Shown here piece by piece: positions 8,597 to 16,722 of a stretch of DNA of 64,000 nt. Numbering within the stretch: position 1 is the stretch's first letter; every line of letters starts with the position of its first letter. Position numbers and translations under genes: made by a program. The stretch comes from Thermohalobaculum sp039028795 (GTDB lineage Bacteria; Pseudomonadota; Alphaproteobacteria; Rhodobacterales; Rhodobacteraceae), in contig JBCCHJ010000020.1 of assembly GCA_039028795.1 (NCBI GenBank), positions 1 to 64,000 of the forward strand, read 5' to 3'. The notes beneath the pieces are model-generated. The model was given only the letters and a program-made list of their open reading frames with translations, did no database searches and was not told the origin of the DNA.

Positions 8597-8703
8597 GGAT
8601 GTCCCTCCCTTGGTTTTGGTGTCTTCATGCAAGGGCACCCGCGCGAATGCAAGCCTTGCACTCAACCATCGGGCCGGGCAGCGTACGGCCAAGGGAGACG
8701 CAC

Positions 8704-9897
8704 ATGAAAATCACCGCCGTCGAGACTTTGCACATCGCCGAATTTCCCAACCTGCTTTGGGTCACTGTGGAAACCGAAGACGGGGTACGCGGCACGGGGG
8801 AAAGCTTTTTCTCTGCCCCGGCAACCGAGGCGTATGTCCACGACACAGCAGCGCAATTGCTGTTGGGACAGGACGCCCGAAACCGCAGCGCGATTCAGCG
8901 CCGTCTGCACCCTTATGTGGGGTACAACGGTGCCGGGGCCGAGGTGCGGGGGAATTCCTGTATCGACATGGCGTTATGGGACCTATGGGGCCGGGCATTG
9001 GGCCAGCCGGTCTGGCGTCTTCTGGGCGGGCGATCGCGCGAGGCGATCCGAACCTACAACACCTGTGCGGGTTACAAGTATGTGCGCGGCTCGGTCGGTC
9101 AGATGACCGATAATTGGGGTCTGGGCGGCGACGAAGGGCCATACGAGGATCTCGACGGCTTCCTGACCGATGCGGGCAAGGTGGCCGAAAGCCTGATGTC
9201 CGAAGGCATCACGGGGATGAAAATCTGGCCCTTCGATTACGCGGCGGAGGCCTCGAATGGGGCCGCCATCACGCCCGATCAGTTGGCCGAGGCCGTCGAG
9301 CCCTTCGCTAAGATCCGCAAGGCTGTGGGGTCCGGGATGCAGATCATGGCAGAGATGCACCTGCTCTGGCAGCCCCATGCGATGGCGGAAATCGCCCGAG
9401 CCTTAGAGCACTTCGATATCTACTGGATCGAGGACCCGATGCCCGCCACCGCACCATCTTCTTGGGCCGATCTGCGCAGCCAGGTCCGCCCGAAGATCGC
9501 GGGGTCCGAAACGATGGCAACCCGCGCGGCCTTCCGATCCTTCATGGAAGCCCGCGCCCTGGACGTGGTGATCATGGACCTCGGCTGGTGCGGCGGGCTG
9601 ACGGAAGCAAAGGCCATCGCTGATATGGCCGAAGCCTTCCATCTGCCGATCGCACCGCACGACTGCACCGGGCCATTGGCATGGGCCGCCTGCACCAACC
9701 TGACGATCCATGCGCCGAACGCGCTGGTCCAGGAAAGCGTACGCGCCTTTTATTCCGGCTGGTACACCGAACTGGCGCAGAACCTGCCCGTGGTCGAAGA
9801 TGGCCACATCTACTTGCCCGAAGGCACCGGCATGATCACCGAATTAAAGCCCGAGGTCTTTGATCGGCCCGACGCCAGGATCCGGCGATCTGAATGA
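8704..9897 (+). CDS. Mandelate racemase/muconate lactonizing (enolase superfamily) dehydratase
   Basis: 397 residues. An N-terminal capping domain (MKITAVETLHIAEFPN) is followed by a TIM barrel. Visible metal-site elements are AEMHLLW, WIEDPMP and AGSETM, and the catalytic HD lies in PIAPHDCTGP. The long capping loop and G-M-K-I-W strand resemble acid-sugar dehydratases such as galactonate or fuconate dehydratases. An AAGGGAG site precedes the ATG at 8704. With the divergent SDR and the FAH hydrolase it would make a non-phosphorylative sugar-acid route; the actual sugar acid cannot be read. Confidence 0.85.
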   Translation: MKITAVETLHIAEFPNLLWVTVETEDGVRGTGESFFSAPATEAYVHDTAAQLLLGQDARNRSAIQRRLHPYVGYNGAGAEVRGNSCIDMALWDLWGRALGQPVWRLLGGRSREAIRTYNTCAGYKYVRGSVGQMTDNWGLGGDEGPYEDLDGFLTDAGKVAESLMSEGITGMKIWPFDYAAEASNGAAITPDQLAEAVEPFAKIRKAVGSGMQIMAEMHLLWQPHAMAEIARALEHFDIYWIEDPMPATAPSSWADLRSQVRPKIAGSETMATRAAFRSFMEARALDVVIMDLGWCGGLTEAKAIADMAEAFHLPIAPHDCTGPLAWAACTNLTIHAPNALVQESVRAFYSGWYTELAQNLPVVEDGHIYLPEGTGMITELKPEVFDRPDARIRRSE

Positions 9898-10050
9898 GGG
9901 CACCGTCGAACAAACAGGACAACGCGTTCAGCGCAGGATTCGGGTCTGGTGCGAAGGTCTCTGATGAGTGTCGGGATTTTAATTCGCGCTGTCGATTGCA
10001 GCAGCGCATCCCTATTGCGGCCATAGCGGCTTGCCCTTAGAGGCCTTGGG

Positions 10051-10980
10051 ATGACCGAGACCACCGCAGAAGCCACAGAGTCAAAGGCAACCGGATATCT
10101 GTTGCTGATCGCGATCGGCCTCTTTTGGGGGCTTAATTGGCCCGCTATGAAAATCGGCCTGACAGAGATCACGGTCTGGTGGTTTCGGACAATCAGCCTT
10201 GCGGGCGGTGCCTTCGGCATTCTGGGGATAGTCTGGGCGACGACCGGTAAAATCCTGCCGCAGCGATCCGAGATTCGCTCTCTTTTGCTGTGTACCGTCT
10301 TCATCGTTCTGGGTTGGCACATCTTCACGGCATACGGCGTGTCGCTGATGCCAGCGGGACGCGCCTCAATCATCGCCTATCTGATGCCGGTTTTCGCCGC
10401 AGTCCTGGCAGTGCCGGTGCTTCGAGAGCCGCTGACCCGCGCCAAGCTGCTGGGCCTGGCACTGGGCATGGCCGGGCTGGCCATGCTGATCGGGCCGGAC
10501 ATCGTTCTACTGCAAACGGCGCCAATCGGGGCGCTGTTCATGGTGGCCGCAGCAGCCAGTTGGGGCTTGGGCACGGTGCTCTTCAAAGGCATGCGCTGGA
10601 CGTCGTCGATTGCCTTGGTGACAGGCTGGCAATTGCTCTTCGGGCTGGTGGTGATCTTCCCGGTCGCCGCGTTGACCGAGCCGGTGCCTGATCTGGCGGC
10701 ACTGTCCGCTAAAACCTGGATTGCCTTGGCCTATCTGATCGCCCTGCCGATGATCTTTTGCCAATGGGCGTACCTTAAGGTCGTGACCATCTTCCCCGCC
10801 GCTGTCGCCGCAATCGGCACCCTGGCTGTACCCGTTGTCGGCACCTATTCCAGCGCCCTGATTTTAGCAGAACCCATTGGATGGCCAGAGTTATCCGCGT
10901 TGATCCTAATCACAGCAGCACTGGTGGTGGTGCTTGTGCTACCCGCCATTCAGGCCCCGCGCGCCCGCGCAACAGGCTGA
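10051..10980 (+). CDS. EamA/DMT-family transporter
   Basis: 309 residues, about ten transmembrane helices, starting with a short hydrophilic tail then GYLLLIAIGLFWGLNWPAMKIGL, the typical first EamA helix. The second half repeats the fold (GALFMVAAAASWGLGTVLFKG). It is an inner-membrane exporter or exchanger with unknown substrate. It stands alone 153 nt after the dehydratase gene, so a link to that pathway is possible but unproven. Confidence 0.85.
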   Translation: MTETTAEATESKATGYLLLIAIGLFWGLNWPAMKIGLTEITVWWFRTISLAGGAFGILGIVWATTGKILPQRSEIRSLLLCTVFIVLGWHIFTAYGVSLMPAGRASIIAYLMPVFAAVLAVPVLREPLTRAKLLGLALGMAGLAMLIGPDIVLLQTAPIGALFMVAAAASWGLGTVLFKGMRWTSSIALVTGWQLLFGLVVIFPVAALTEPVPDLAALSAKTWIALAYLIALPMIFCQWAYLKVVTIFPAAVAAIGTLAVPVVGTYSSALILAEPIGWPELSALILITAALVVVLVLPAIQAPRARATG

Positions 10981-11139
10981 TTGGCCAGTCGTTCGATCCA
11001 GTGCGGGCGCGGCCCCCGATACATTACTCACCAAAACCGCGATGACCACCAGCCCCTGGCTGATCCCGGGACACCGGATCCGCCGCAGCCATCCGCCGAA
11101 CACGCGAAACCACGCCCGCAAGATCACTGCCTATGCCAT
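10950..11139 (-). pseudogene. Possible remnant of a small membrane protein gene
   Basis: Reading the minus strand from an ATG at 11139 gives M-A, a TAG, then VILRAWFRVFGGWLRRIR and GISQGLVVIAVLVSN. After a frame change near 11020 it continues naturally as YRGPRPHWIERLANQP and stops at 10950, inside the antisense of the EamA 3' end. The protein-like composition on both sides of the shift suggests a decayed coding sequence with one nonsense codon and one 2-nt loss. Family not recognised; the evidence is only compositional. Confidence 0.25.
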
Positions 11140-11486
11140 GGTTTCGGTCTGTCAAACGACGTCCGGCCGCGCCACAGCATCGCCTAAATTCAACAGCGGA
11201 ATGCAACGTCATCACAACTTTTACGCGCAGTCACTGCAAAATGCTGCACCAGATTGAAACGGTCGCTGCAAAGCGAAATTGCAATTTGCGGTATCGTCTT
11301 TCCGCACCCGCGGACCTGCACTGGCCATCAGCCGTGGCCATCAACGGATTCGCGGGCACATCTGCATCGTGAATCCATCCAGCTTGCGGCGATAATCTGC
11401 TGATCCAACATTGAAATTTCGATTAGAAGAATCGACGTTCAGCCTGTATGGTAAAGGTGTGGGGGTGCTAATGTGGGAGGCATTGC
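11140..11486. other. Non-coding stretch, nothing recognised
   Basis: This stretch has lower GC content than the flanking genes and no ORF with protein-like composition. No palindrome, tRNA or terminator was found by eye. It probably contains the promoter of the small ORF at 11487. Confidence 0.4.
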
Positions 11487-11648
11487 GTGCGTGATAATGA
11501 CGGTTCCGATAGTGACTACAATCTCGGCAGCGATAAAATCGACCCTGATTTCAGCGCGGACTTGTTTGGCAGATTTTCAGTAGTCGGACCGGGCGTTCAC
11601 ATTGTCCTGGACGGCAAACCAGTTTCCCGCGGAAGTGAAGTAATCTAA
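11487..11648 (+). CDS. Candidate small protein (53 aa, GTG start)
   Basis: A GTG codon preceded by GGGAGG at 11474-11479 opens a 53-codon frame. The product is acidic at the N-terminus (VRDNDGSDSDYNLGSDKIDPDFS) and then reads ADLFGRFSVVGPGVHIVLDGKPVSRGS, which looks like a small beta-strand domain. No signal peptide, no cysteine. No homologue is recognised. It is the only plausible gene in an otherwise empty 740-nt stretch. Confidence 0.35.
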   Translation: MRDNDGSDSDYNLGSDKIDPDFSADLFGRFSVVGPGVHIVLDGKPVSRGSEVI

Positions 11649-11725
11649 GGGCGTTACGTCCGGTTTCAGCATCCATCGGGTGACAACCGAGATTAAGCGC
11701 ACTCTTGCCATCGACGACACACCGC

Positions 11726-12109
11726 TCAGCGCGGTGCGAAGGCCCATATCCGGCTGATCATCCAAGTCGTCGGCGGGACGACCAGTAAGATTCCCAGCAG
11801 AGCCAATTCAAACGGTTGATCCAATGCGTCTGTCACCACCCAGACAATCAGATTGGTGATAGCGTAGCCGATCCCCGCGACCACAAGGAACCGCGCCAGG
11901 GATCTTTGATGTTCTGACTGTTGTGCGAAGGTCCAATAGAAGTGGCCGAGATAGGAAAACGAGAACGATACCGCGAAGCCCACACCATTGGCGGCATATT
12001 CGCCCAGACCAAACCAGCGGTTCGCGGCCCAGGCCGCAGCCAGGTGCAAAATGGTCGCGAAGATACCAACAGCGCCAAATCGGGCGCCTTGGCGCAGAAG
12101 CTCTTTCAT
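11726..12109 (-). CDS. GtrA-family membrane protein
   Basis: 127 residues with four transmembrane helices. The first (GARFGAVGIFATILHLAAAWAA) carries the FGAVG motif of the GtrA/DPMS family. GtrA-type proteins are proposed flippases for polyprenyl-phosphate-linked sugars. The ATG overlaps the TGA of the upstream methyltransferase (ATGA), so translation is probably coupled. With the GT2 enzyme at 12842 this forms the GtrA-GtrB type pair used to decorate lipid-linked or cell-surface glycans. Confidence 0.85.
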   Translation of the reverse strand: MKELLRQGARFGAVGIFATILHLAAAWAANRWFGLGEYAANGVGFAVSFSFSYLGHFYWTFAQQSEHQRSLARFLVVAGIGYAITNLIVWVVTDALDQPFELALLGILLVVPPTTWMISRIWAFAPR

Positions 12110-12840
12110 GGCCTGCGGCGGACCACAGCCCACAAGGACAGGCCGATCGGCAGCGGCACCCGGCCGATAAGGTGCTTTTCCGCCCCAAAAACCGCCGCCA
12201 AAGCTGCGTTGATCGGACCGGCGGGCGTCCGCGCCGCGGTCTCTCCCCCCAAACCCGTGGTTTTCTGGATCAAACGTTGCGCCAGAACCGCCGGGAACAG
12301 CAGCGTGTTGAAATAGCCGATGCCGGCAATATCCAACCCGGCCTCACCGATGGATTGGCTGAGACTTGCCTTCGTGTAACGGCGGAAATGGTGGTGCGAG
12401 ACGTCATGGCTGGACCAAAGCCATGGCAGCGCCGGTACAGATATCACCAGTTGGCCATCCGGCTTCAGCTTCCCGCCCAAGGTTCGCAGCGAGGCCACAT
12501 CCTCTTCGACGTGCTCTAGAACATCGAACAAACCAATCAGGTCAAAGCCGCCATCGGGGACGTCGAAACCATCAGGCAGCGCCCCAGCTTTGATCGGTGC
12601 GATCCCCCGGTCTGCTGCCATTCCCCGCGCAATATCGTCGTACTCGACGCCGGTGACCTGACCGAAGGTGGACAGCATCTCCAAGTTGCCGCCGCTGCCG
12701 CATCCGGCATCCAACACCGCGGCCCCTGGACCGGGATCTGCCATGCGGGCAATCAGTCCGCTCAGAACCCTCCGGCGGCCGACGAACCACCAATGGTCGG
12801 CCTCTTCTTCGGCCATGGCCTGATAGATGGCGCGGTCCAT
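12106..12840 (-). CDS. Class I SAM-dependent methyltransferase
   Basis: 244 residues. The SAM-binding glycine-rich loop is VLDAGCGSGGNLEML near residue 40, followed by GVEYDD (acidic residue contacting the ribose), and the motif LIGLFDVLEHVEED. The YHHFRRYT-like segment (SHHHFRRYTKASL) and C-terminal hydrophobic stretch match methyltransferases of glycan and lipid clusters. It lies between the GT2 and GtrA genes with 1-nt and 4-nt junctions, so it is part of the same operon. The acceptor is unknown. Confidence 0.82.
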   Translation of the reverse strand: MDRAIYQAMAEEEADHWWFVGRRRVLSGLIARMADPGPGAAVLDAGCGSGGNLEMLSTFGQVTGVEYDDIARGMAADRGIAPIKAGALPDGFDVPDGGFDLIGLFDVLEHVEEDVASLRTLGGKLKPDGQLVISVPALPWLWSSHDVSHHHFRRYTKASLSQSIGEAGLDIAGIGYFNTLLFPAVLAQRLIQKTTGLGGETAARTPAGPINAALAAVFGAEKHLIGRVPLPIGLSLWAVVRRRP

Positions 12841-12841
12841 G

Positions 12842-13801
12842 TCAGTCTTCTAATCCGACCTTCGAGGCGACCACATAAAGCGGCCTGCCGCGCACCTCGG
12901 TCGCGATCCTGCCGACATATTCGCCCATAATGCCGAGGCTCAGCAATTGCAAGCCGCCCAGCATCAGGACCGCGACCATGATCGACGCAAAGCCGGGCGT
13001 GTCGGCCCCAAGCACCAACGTATAGATGATCAGGAACACCGCATAGGCAAAGGCCAGCCCGGCGATCACCGCACCGATATAGGTCCACATCCGCAGCGGA
13101 ACGGTGGTCGATGCCGTGATCCCATCCAGCGCCAGGTTCCAAAGCGGCCAGGCCCGCCATTTCGTCTGCCCGGCATGACGCGCAGCGCGCTGATATTCGA
13201 TGGTCTCGACCTTGAAGCCGACCCAGTTGAAAAGCCCCTTATTGAAGCGGGAGCTTTCCGGCAGTCGTCGGATCACGGTCACGGCTTCTCGACCCAGCAG
13301 TCGAAAGTCCCCGACATTTTCCGGAATGGGTTGGTCGGCGAAGCGGTTATACAGCCGATAGAACCAGGTCGCCGTCGTCCGCTTGCCCCAGGTGTCCGCG
13401 GACCGGTCGACCCGTTTCGCATTCACAACTTGCGCCCCGTCCAGCCAGGCCTGAACCATCTGAACAATCACCTCGGGCGGGTCTTGCAGATCCACATCGA
13501 TCGGAACCACGGCATCGCCAGTGGCATGGTCCAGACCGGCCGCCAGCGCGGCTTCCTTGCCGAAATTGCGGCTAAGGTTGATCAGCTTGATCCTGGGGTC
13601 TTGTTCAGCACGGGTCCTCAGAACGACTTCGGTTGCATCGGTCGAGCCGTCGTTGACAAAGATCCATTCCGCGGTCGCAGCCGGGCCCATAAGCTCCATA
13701 GCTTGCTCGATCGCCTTGGTGCTCTCATCCAAGAAAGAGGCAACGGTTTCTTCCTCGTTCAGGACCGGGACAATCAGCGACAGTTTGGTCTTTTCAGCCA
13801 T
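12842..13801 (-). CDS. GT2 polyprenyl-phosphate glycosyltransferase (GtrB/DPM1-like)
   Basis: 319 residues. The GT-A fold begins SLIVPVLNEEETVASFLDE. The DxD-type site is in VPIDVDLQDPPE and the conserved RDAGDFRLL-like block appears as ENVGDFRLLGREAV. Two C-terminal transmembrane helices (MWTYIGAVIAGLAFAYAVF and GLQLLSLGIMGEYVGRI) anchor it, as in bactoprenol glucosyl- or mannosyltransferases. The start at 13801 is chosen because the domain begins there; it overlaps the upstream gene by 8 nt. It loads sugar onto a polyprenyl carrier that GtrA could flip. Confidence 0.87.
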   Translation of the reverse strand: MAEKTKLSLIVPVLNEEETVASFLDESTKAIEQAMELMGPAATAEWIFVNDGSTDATEVVLRTRAEQDPRIKLINLSRNFGKEAALAAGLDHATGDAVVPIDVDLQDPPEVIVQMVQAWLDGAQVVNAKRVDRSADTWGKRTTATWFYRLYNRFADQPIPENVGDFRLLGREAVTVIRRLPESSRFNKGLFNWVGFKVETIEYQRAARHAGQTKWRAWPLWNLALDGITASTTVPLRMWTYIGAVIAGLAFAYAVFLIIYTLVLGADTPGFASIMVAVLMLGGLQLLSLGIMGEYVGRIATEVRGRPLYVVASKVGLED

Positions 13802-15008
13802 GGCGCGCACCTTTTGGTTGCGTTCCATGTGCCTCGGGCGCTCCCCGGTCGTCAATCGATGATTGCAGGGCAGAATAGACCGCAATCCCCAGACCCAGCG
13901 CAACCAGCGGCGCCGAGAACGCAAACCCAGGACCCTGCAGCATCAGCAGGCCCAGCACAGGCAGCAGCCAGATCAAAATCGCAAAAATTGCCCCCGGACG
14001 GCCAACCAGGGCCCCTGCGCGGGCCAGGTACATCACACCGACGATTGCGAAGACCAATTCGTAGTAGATGGCATAAGGCGTGATCAGGAGGATCGCAAAA
14101 GCCAGCCCGGCGGCTTTCAGATCGTAAGCGGCTTTTGACCACCAAAGCCAGGCCAACGCAGCAGCGGCCAAAAGACTGACACCTGCCTGGGCGATAAACG
14201 CGGTATCGCGGTCCAGCCCGGCCATGACCGAGCTGCCATAGCCCGAGGTCATCATCGCAACCAGATCGGATTGCCGGATCAGGTCGCCACCGTCTTTGAG
14301 TTGCTGGAAGAACAGCGGCCAATAATCGGCCCCCGGCCAGATCAGCGAAGACAGCACAATCGCAGCCGTGCCAAGGCAAGCCCAAAGGATCACCCGCCAA
14401 TACCCGGCCGCGATCAGCACCACGGGGATGGCCAGGCCAAGCTGAGGCTTCAAAGTCATCGCCGCGATCAAAAGACCGGCCAAGAGATGGTGCTGCCGGC
14501 GCAGGGCCTCCAGCACTAAAACCAGCAACGCCGCGAAGATCAGCGAGTTCTGTCCCAAAGCCAAGGTGATCAGCACCGCCGGGGCGGTTATGGCCAAAGG
14601 CCACCCACCCGGAATTGCCTGGGCCGGGCGGCGCAGCGCATAAGCAAAAAGCGCAAAGGAGATCAGCCCAAAGGCAAGCCATGCCCAGAAAAACGACAGC
14701 ATCCCGAAAGGCAACAGCAGCGACAGCCAGCCCGGCGGATAGAGCCACAGCATTGGGAACGTCTCAGTCCCCTCGGGCAGGCTGCGGGCTGCGTTCAAGG
14801 CGTCCATGTCAAAGGGCACAAGCGGGCCCTGCGCCAGGGTCAGCTTCGCCGCGCCCCAAAATACCGCGAAATCCACATCCAAGGCTTTGCCGGGCCCAGC
14901 AGATTGCATCTCCCGCCAAAGACCGGCGATCCAGCCAGCCGCACACATTGCTGCGACCAAGGCCACCAGCCAGCCAAATTTGCGCAGATTTTCGGACGCC
15001 CCGTTCAT
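13794..15008 (-). CDS. GT87-type (DUF2029) membrane glycosyltransferase
   Basis: 404 residues, nearly all hydrophobic, with about ten transmembrane helices. The extracytoplasmic loop after the first helix contains AGPGKALDVDFAVFWGAAKL, the conserved acidic D-x-D-x-x-V-F/Y region of the GT87 and related GT-C enzymes. Such enzymes transfer sugars from polyprenyl-phosphate donors on the outer face of the membrane, so it would use the product of the GT2 enzyme encoded next. CAGGAGAG precedes the ATG. It is the first gene of the 15008-11726 operon. Confidence 0.82.
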   Translation of the reverse strand: MNGASENLRKFGWLVALVAAMCAAGWIAGLWREMQSAGPGKALDVDFAVFWGAAKLTLAQGPLVPFDMDALNAARSLPEGTETFPMLWLYPPGWLSLLLPFGMLSFFWAWLAFGLISFALFAYALRRPAQAIPGGWPLAITAPAVLITLALGQNSLIFAALLVLVLEALRRQHHLLAGLLIAAMTLKPQLGLAIPVVLIAAGYWRVILWACLGTAAIVLSSLIWPGADYWPLFFQQLKDGGDLIRQSDLVAMMTSGYGSSVMAGLDRDTAFIAQAGVSLLAAAALAWLWWSKAAYDLKAAGLAFAILLITPYAIYYELVFAIVGVMYLARAGALVGRPGAIFAILIWLLPVLGLLMLQGPGFAFSAPLVALGLGIAVYSALQSSIDDRGAPEAHGTQPKGARHG

Positions 15009-15132
15009 CGCGCGCTCTCCTGACGGGCTAATTGGGCAAGAGGATGACAGTAATCATTCTTTTGACCCGTTGATATTCTGCCAAAATCGGCGAAACTTTC
15101 CGGTACGTCAAACCATTCTGACCGGACGTGCA

Positions 15133-15585
15133 ATGCCTGCCAAATCTATCGAAACACCGCTGGGATGGATCACCCTGACCGAAGAGGACGGGGCGATCAC
15201 GGCGTTGAATTGGACAGGCGGGCACAGCGATGAGACCGAGTTGCTGGAACAGGCAACCGGGCAGCTTTCCGCCTACTTCGCCCACGATCTGAAAGACTTC
15301 GACCTGCCCCTGCGCCCGAAGGGTGATGCCTTTCAGCAATCGGTCTGCAAGGCGATGCAGGCGATCCCGTACGGAGAAACACGGGAATATGGGCAAATCG
15401 CCAAGGATCTCGGGTCGATGCCACAGCCGGTGGGGAATGCCTGCGGCGGAAATTCGATCGCCATCATCATCCCCTGCCACCGGATCGTGGGGGCCACGGG
15501 CCTGGGTGGGTTCTCGGCCCCTGGTGGGATCGAGACCAAGGTCGCCCTGCTGAAGCACGAAGGGGCGTATGGGTTGTTGATTTAA
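15133..15585 (+). CDS. ogt: Methylated-DNA--protein-cysteine methyltransferase
   Basis: 150 residues. The catalytic PCHR motif is in IIIPCHRIVGATGLGG. The DNA-binding helix region (FQQSVCKAMQAIPYGETREYGQIAK) and the GNACGGN turn are typical of Ogt/MGMT. It removes O6-methylguanine adducts by a one-way transfer to the active-site Cys. The frame is open to 14806, but the domain starts near the ATG at 15133. It is divergent from the GT87 gene. Confidence 0.9.
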   Translation: MPAKSIETPLGWITLTEEDGAITALNWTGGHSDETELLEQATGQLSAYFAHDLKDFDLPLRPKGDAFQQSVCKAMQAIPYGETREYGQIAKDLGSMPQPVGNACGGNSIAIIIPCHRIVGATGLGGFSAPGGIETKVALLKHEGAYGLLI

Positions 15586-15666
15586 GCGTAGGGTGCGTGG
15601 ACGTCTCAGTCGGCAGCGCATTTCGCAGGAATGCGCGCGCGGCCACCTTACCGGCAAACGTAATAT

Positions 15667-15689
15667 GTAGGGTGGGTTTCAACCCACCC
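15667..15689. repeat. GTAGGGTGGG palindrome, copy A
   Basis: GTAGGGTGGGTT followed by TCAACCCACCC forms a hairpin. The same core occurs at 16010, 52230 and, as a variant, 56018. Palindromes starting GTAGGGTGGG are dispersed intergenic elements in many bacteria and resemble REP sequences. This copy lies beyond ogt, next to the broken SEC-C gene. Confidence 0.75.
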
Positions 15690-15705
15690 ATGTCATTCTC
15701 GATCC

Positions 15706-15947
15706 CTAAAAGTAGTGATCTCTGTTGCTGCCGTCATACCGGCCCGCCTTCAGGCAACACTTCTTGAACCGCTTGCCCGACCCACAGGGGCAGAGATCGT
15801 TGCGGCCCAGCTTCTCCGTCAGTTCCACTTCGCCCGCGCACCATGCGGTATCCGGTCTTGACCTGGGTCTCTGATGGGAACGAACGCCGCCGCTTAGAGG
15901 TTACCTCGAAAGGACGGCTGGTCTTCGGGTTTGATGCGCTTTGCCAT
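15706..15947 (-). pseudogene. Broken SEC-C motif protein gene
   Basis: An ATG at 15947 with GGAGG upstream opens MAKRIKPEDQPSFRGNL and stops at 15894. In a second frame the natural continuation RRSFPSETQVKTGYRMVRG follows. In a third frame comes GEVELTEKLGRNDLCPCGSG and KRFKKCCLKAG, a complete zinc-binding SEC-C motif as found at the C-terminus of SecA and in small stand-alone proteins, ending at 15706. Three frames are needed to read one small protein of about 80 residues, so at least two indels have inactivated it, unless the sequence has errors. Confidence 0.7.
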
Positions 15948-16009
15948 GATAGCCTCCATCGGTTGGAAATGGGCCGGTCGGATACAGGCCAACACTGTGG
16001 ATTGCAACG

Positions 16010-16031
16010 GTAGGGTGGGTTGAAACCCACC
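16010..16031. repeat. GTAGGGTGGG palindrome, copy B
   Basis: GTAGGGTGGGTT followed by GAAACCCACC. It has the same left arm as copy A, 343 nt away, in the same intergenic region, with a 7-bp GTGGGTT/AACCCAC-like stem. Confidence 0.7.
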
Positions 16032-16301
16032 GGCGCGGCGCTTCTGAGGTTGGCTGGACATCTCGCTTACCCAACTCATCCACCCTGAGCATCCCTTCTT
16101 CGAACAATACTCGACAAGGACCCGCCGGCAAACAGGCTTTGTTCGATCCAACGGGTGTACAACACCCCCAAGCCCCGTTGCGTAAAACCGCATCCGACCG
16201 CGCGCTGTTGCGGCCATTCCTGGATTCCGTCATTGCCTGCTGGCGCTAGATCAAGCGGACGCTCGGACCAGCCAGGTGACGACGGTCTGAACCGATGTGT
16301 C

Positions 16302-16356
16302 ATCTCCGCGAAGGCGGAGATCTCAGTGGCCACAGAGATTCCCGTCTGCACGGGAA
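16302..16356. repeat. Two adjacent REP-like palindromes
   Basis: ATCTCCGC-GAAG-GCGGAGAT at 16302-16321 and TTCCCGT-CTGC-ACGGGAA at 16339-16356 are perfect short hairpins with 4-nt loops. They have the form of the extragenic GTCATTCCCGC/GCGGGAATC repeats common in proteobacteria. Further degenerate pieces (TCATGACCCGACTTGACCGG near 16385) follow. They contain no gene and mark a repeat-rich spacer. Confidence 0.65.
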
Positions 16357-16722
16357 CGACAACCAAACGGGCACACTTTCTCGCGTCATGACCCGACTTG
16401 ACCGGGGCATATCCGTGACCGACAAGCGTTGACAGCGGGAAAGCTCGCCCGCTCGCGATTTCCCCCCAATTGTCCTCAGTTATCGCATTAGCGAACAATT
16501 AAACGAAAAAAGTCGTCATTGATGTCGTCACAACGGATATCGTCATATTCGCGGCGGAATACCCCCTTTTGCAGATCTCAAAATCGCTCCAAGCTGGGGG
16601 TTGAGGTCTGATCCTTGTGCATTCAAACCGCGCTTTGTGCGGCCCATTTGCTGGCCTATCATGCATCAGAAAAATTTTGGCCGATACCCAAGGAATCCCG
16701 ATCCTGATCCGTCTAAAGGGGT
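16357..16722. other. Intergenic region without a recognisable gene
   Basis: About 365 nt between the REP-like hairpins and the RnfD-like gene. The short frames lack protein-like composition. An AT-rich patch near 16490-16560 probably carries the promoter for the RnfD-like/DUF2330 pair. Confidence 0.4.

Noticed and set aside
12947..14083. 378-aa plus-strand ORF opposite the GT2 and GT87 genes
   Set aside because: Shadow of two well-supported genes; rich in Arg, Gln and His as expected for antisense frames.
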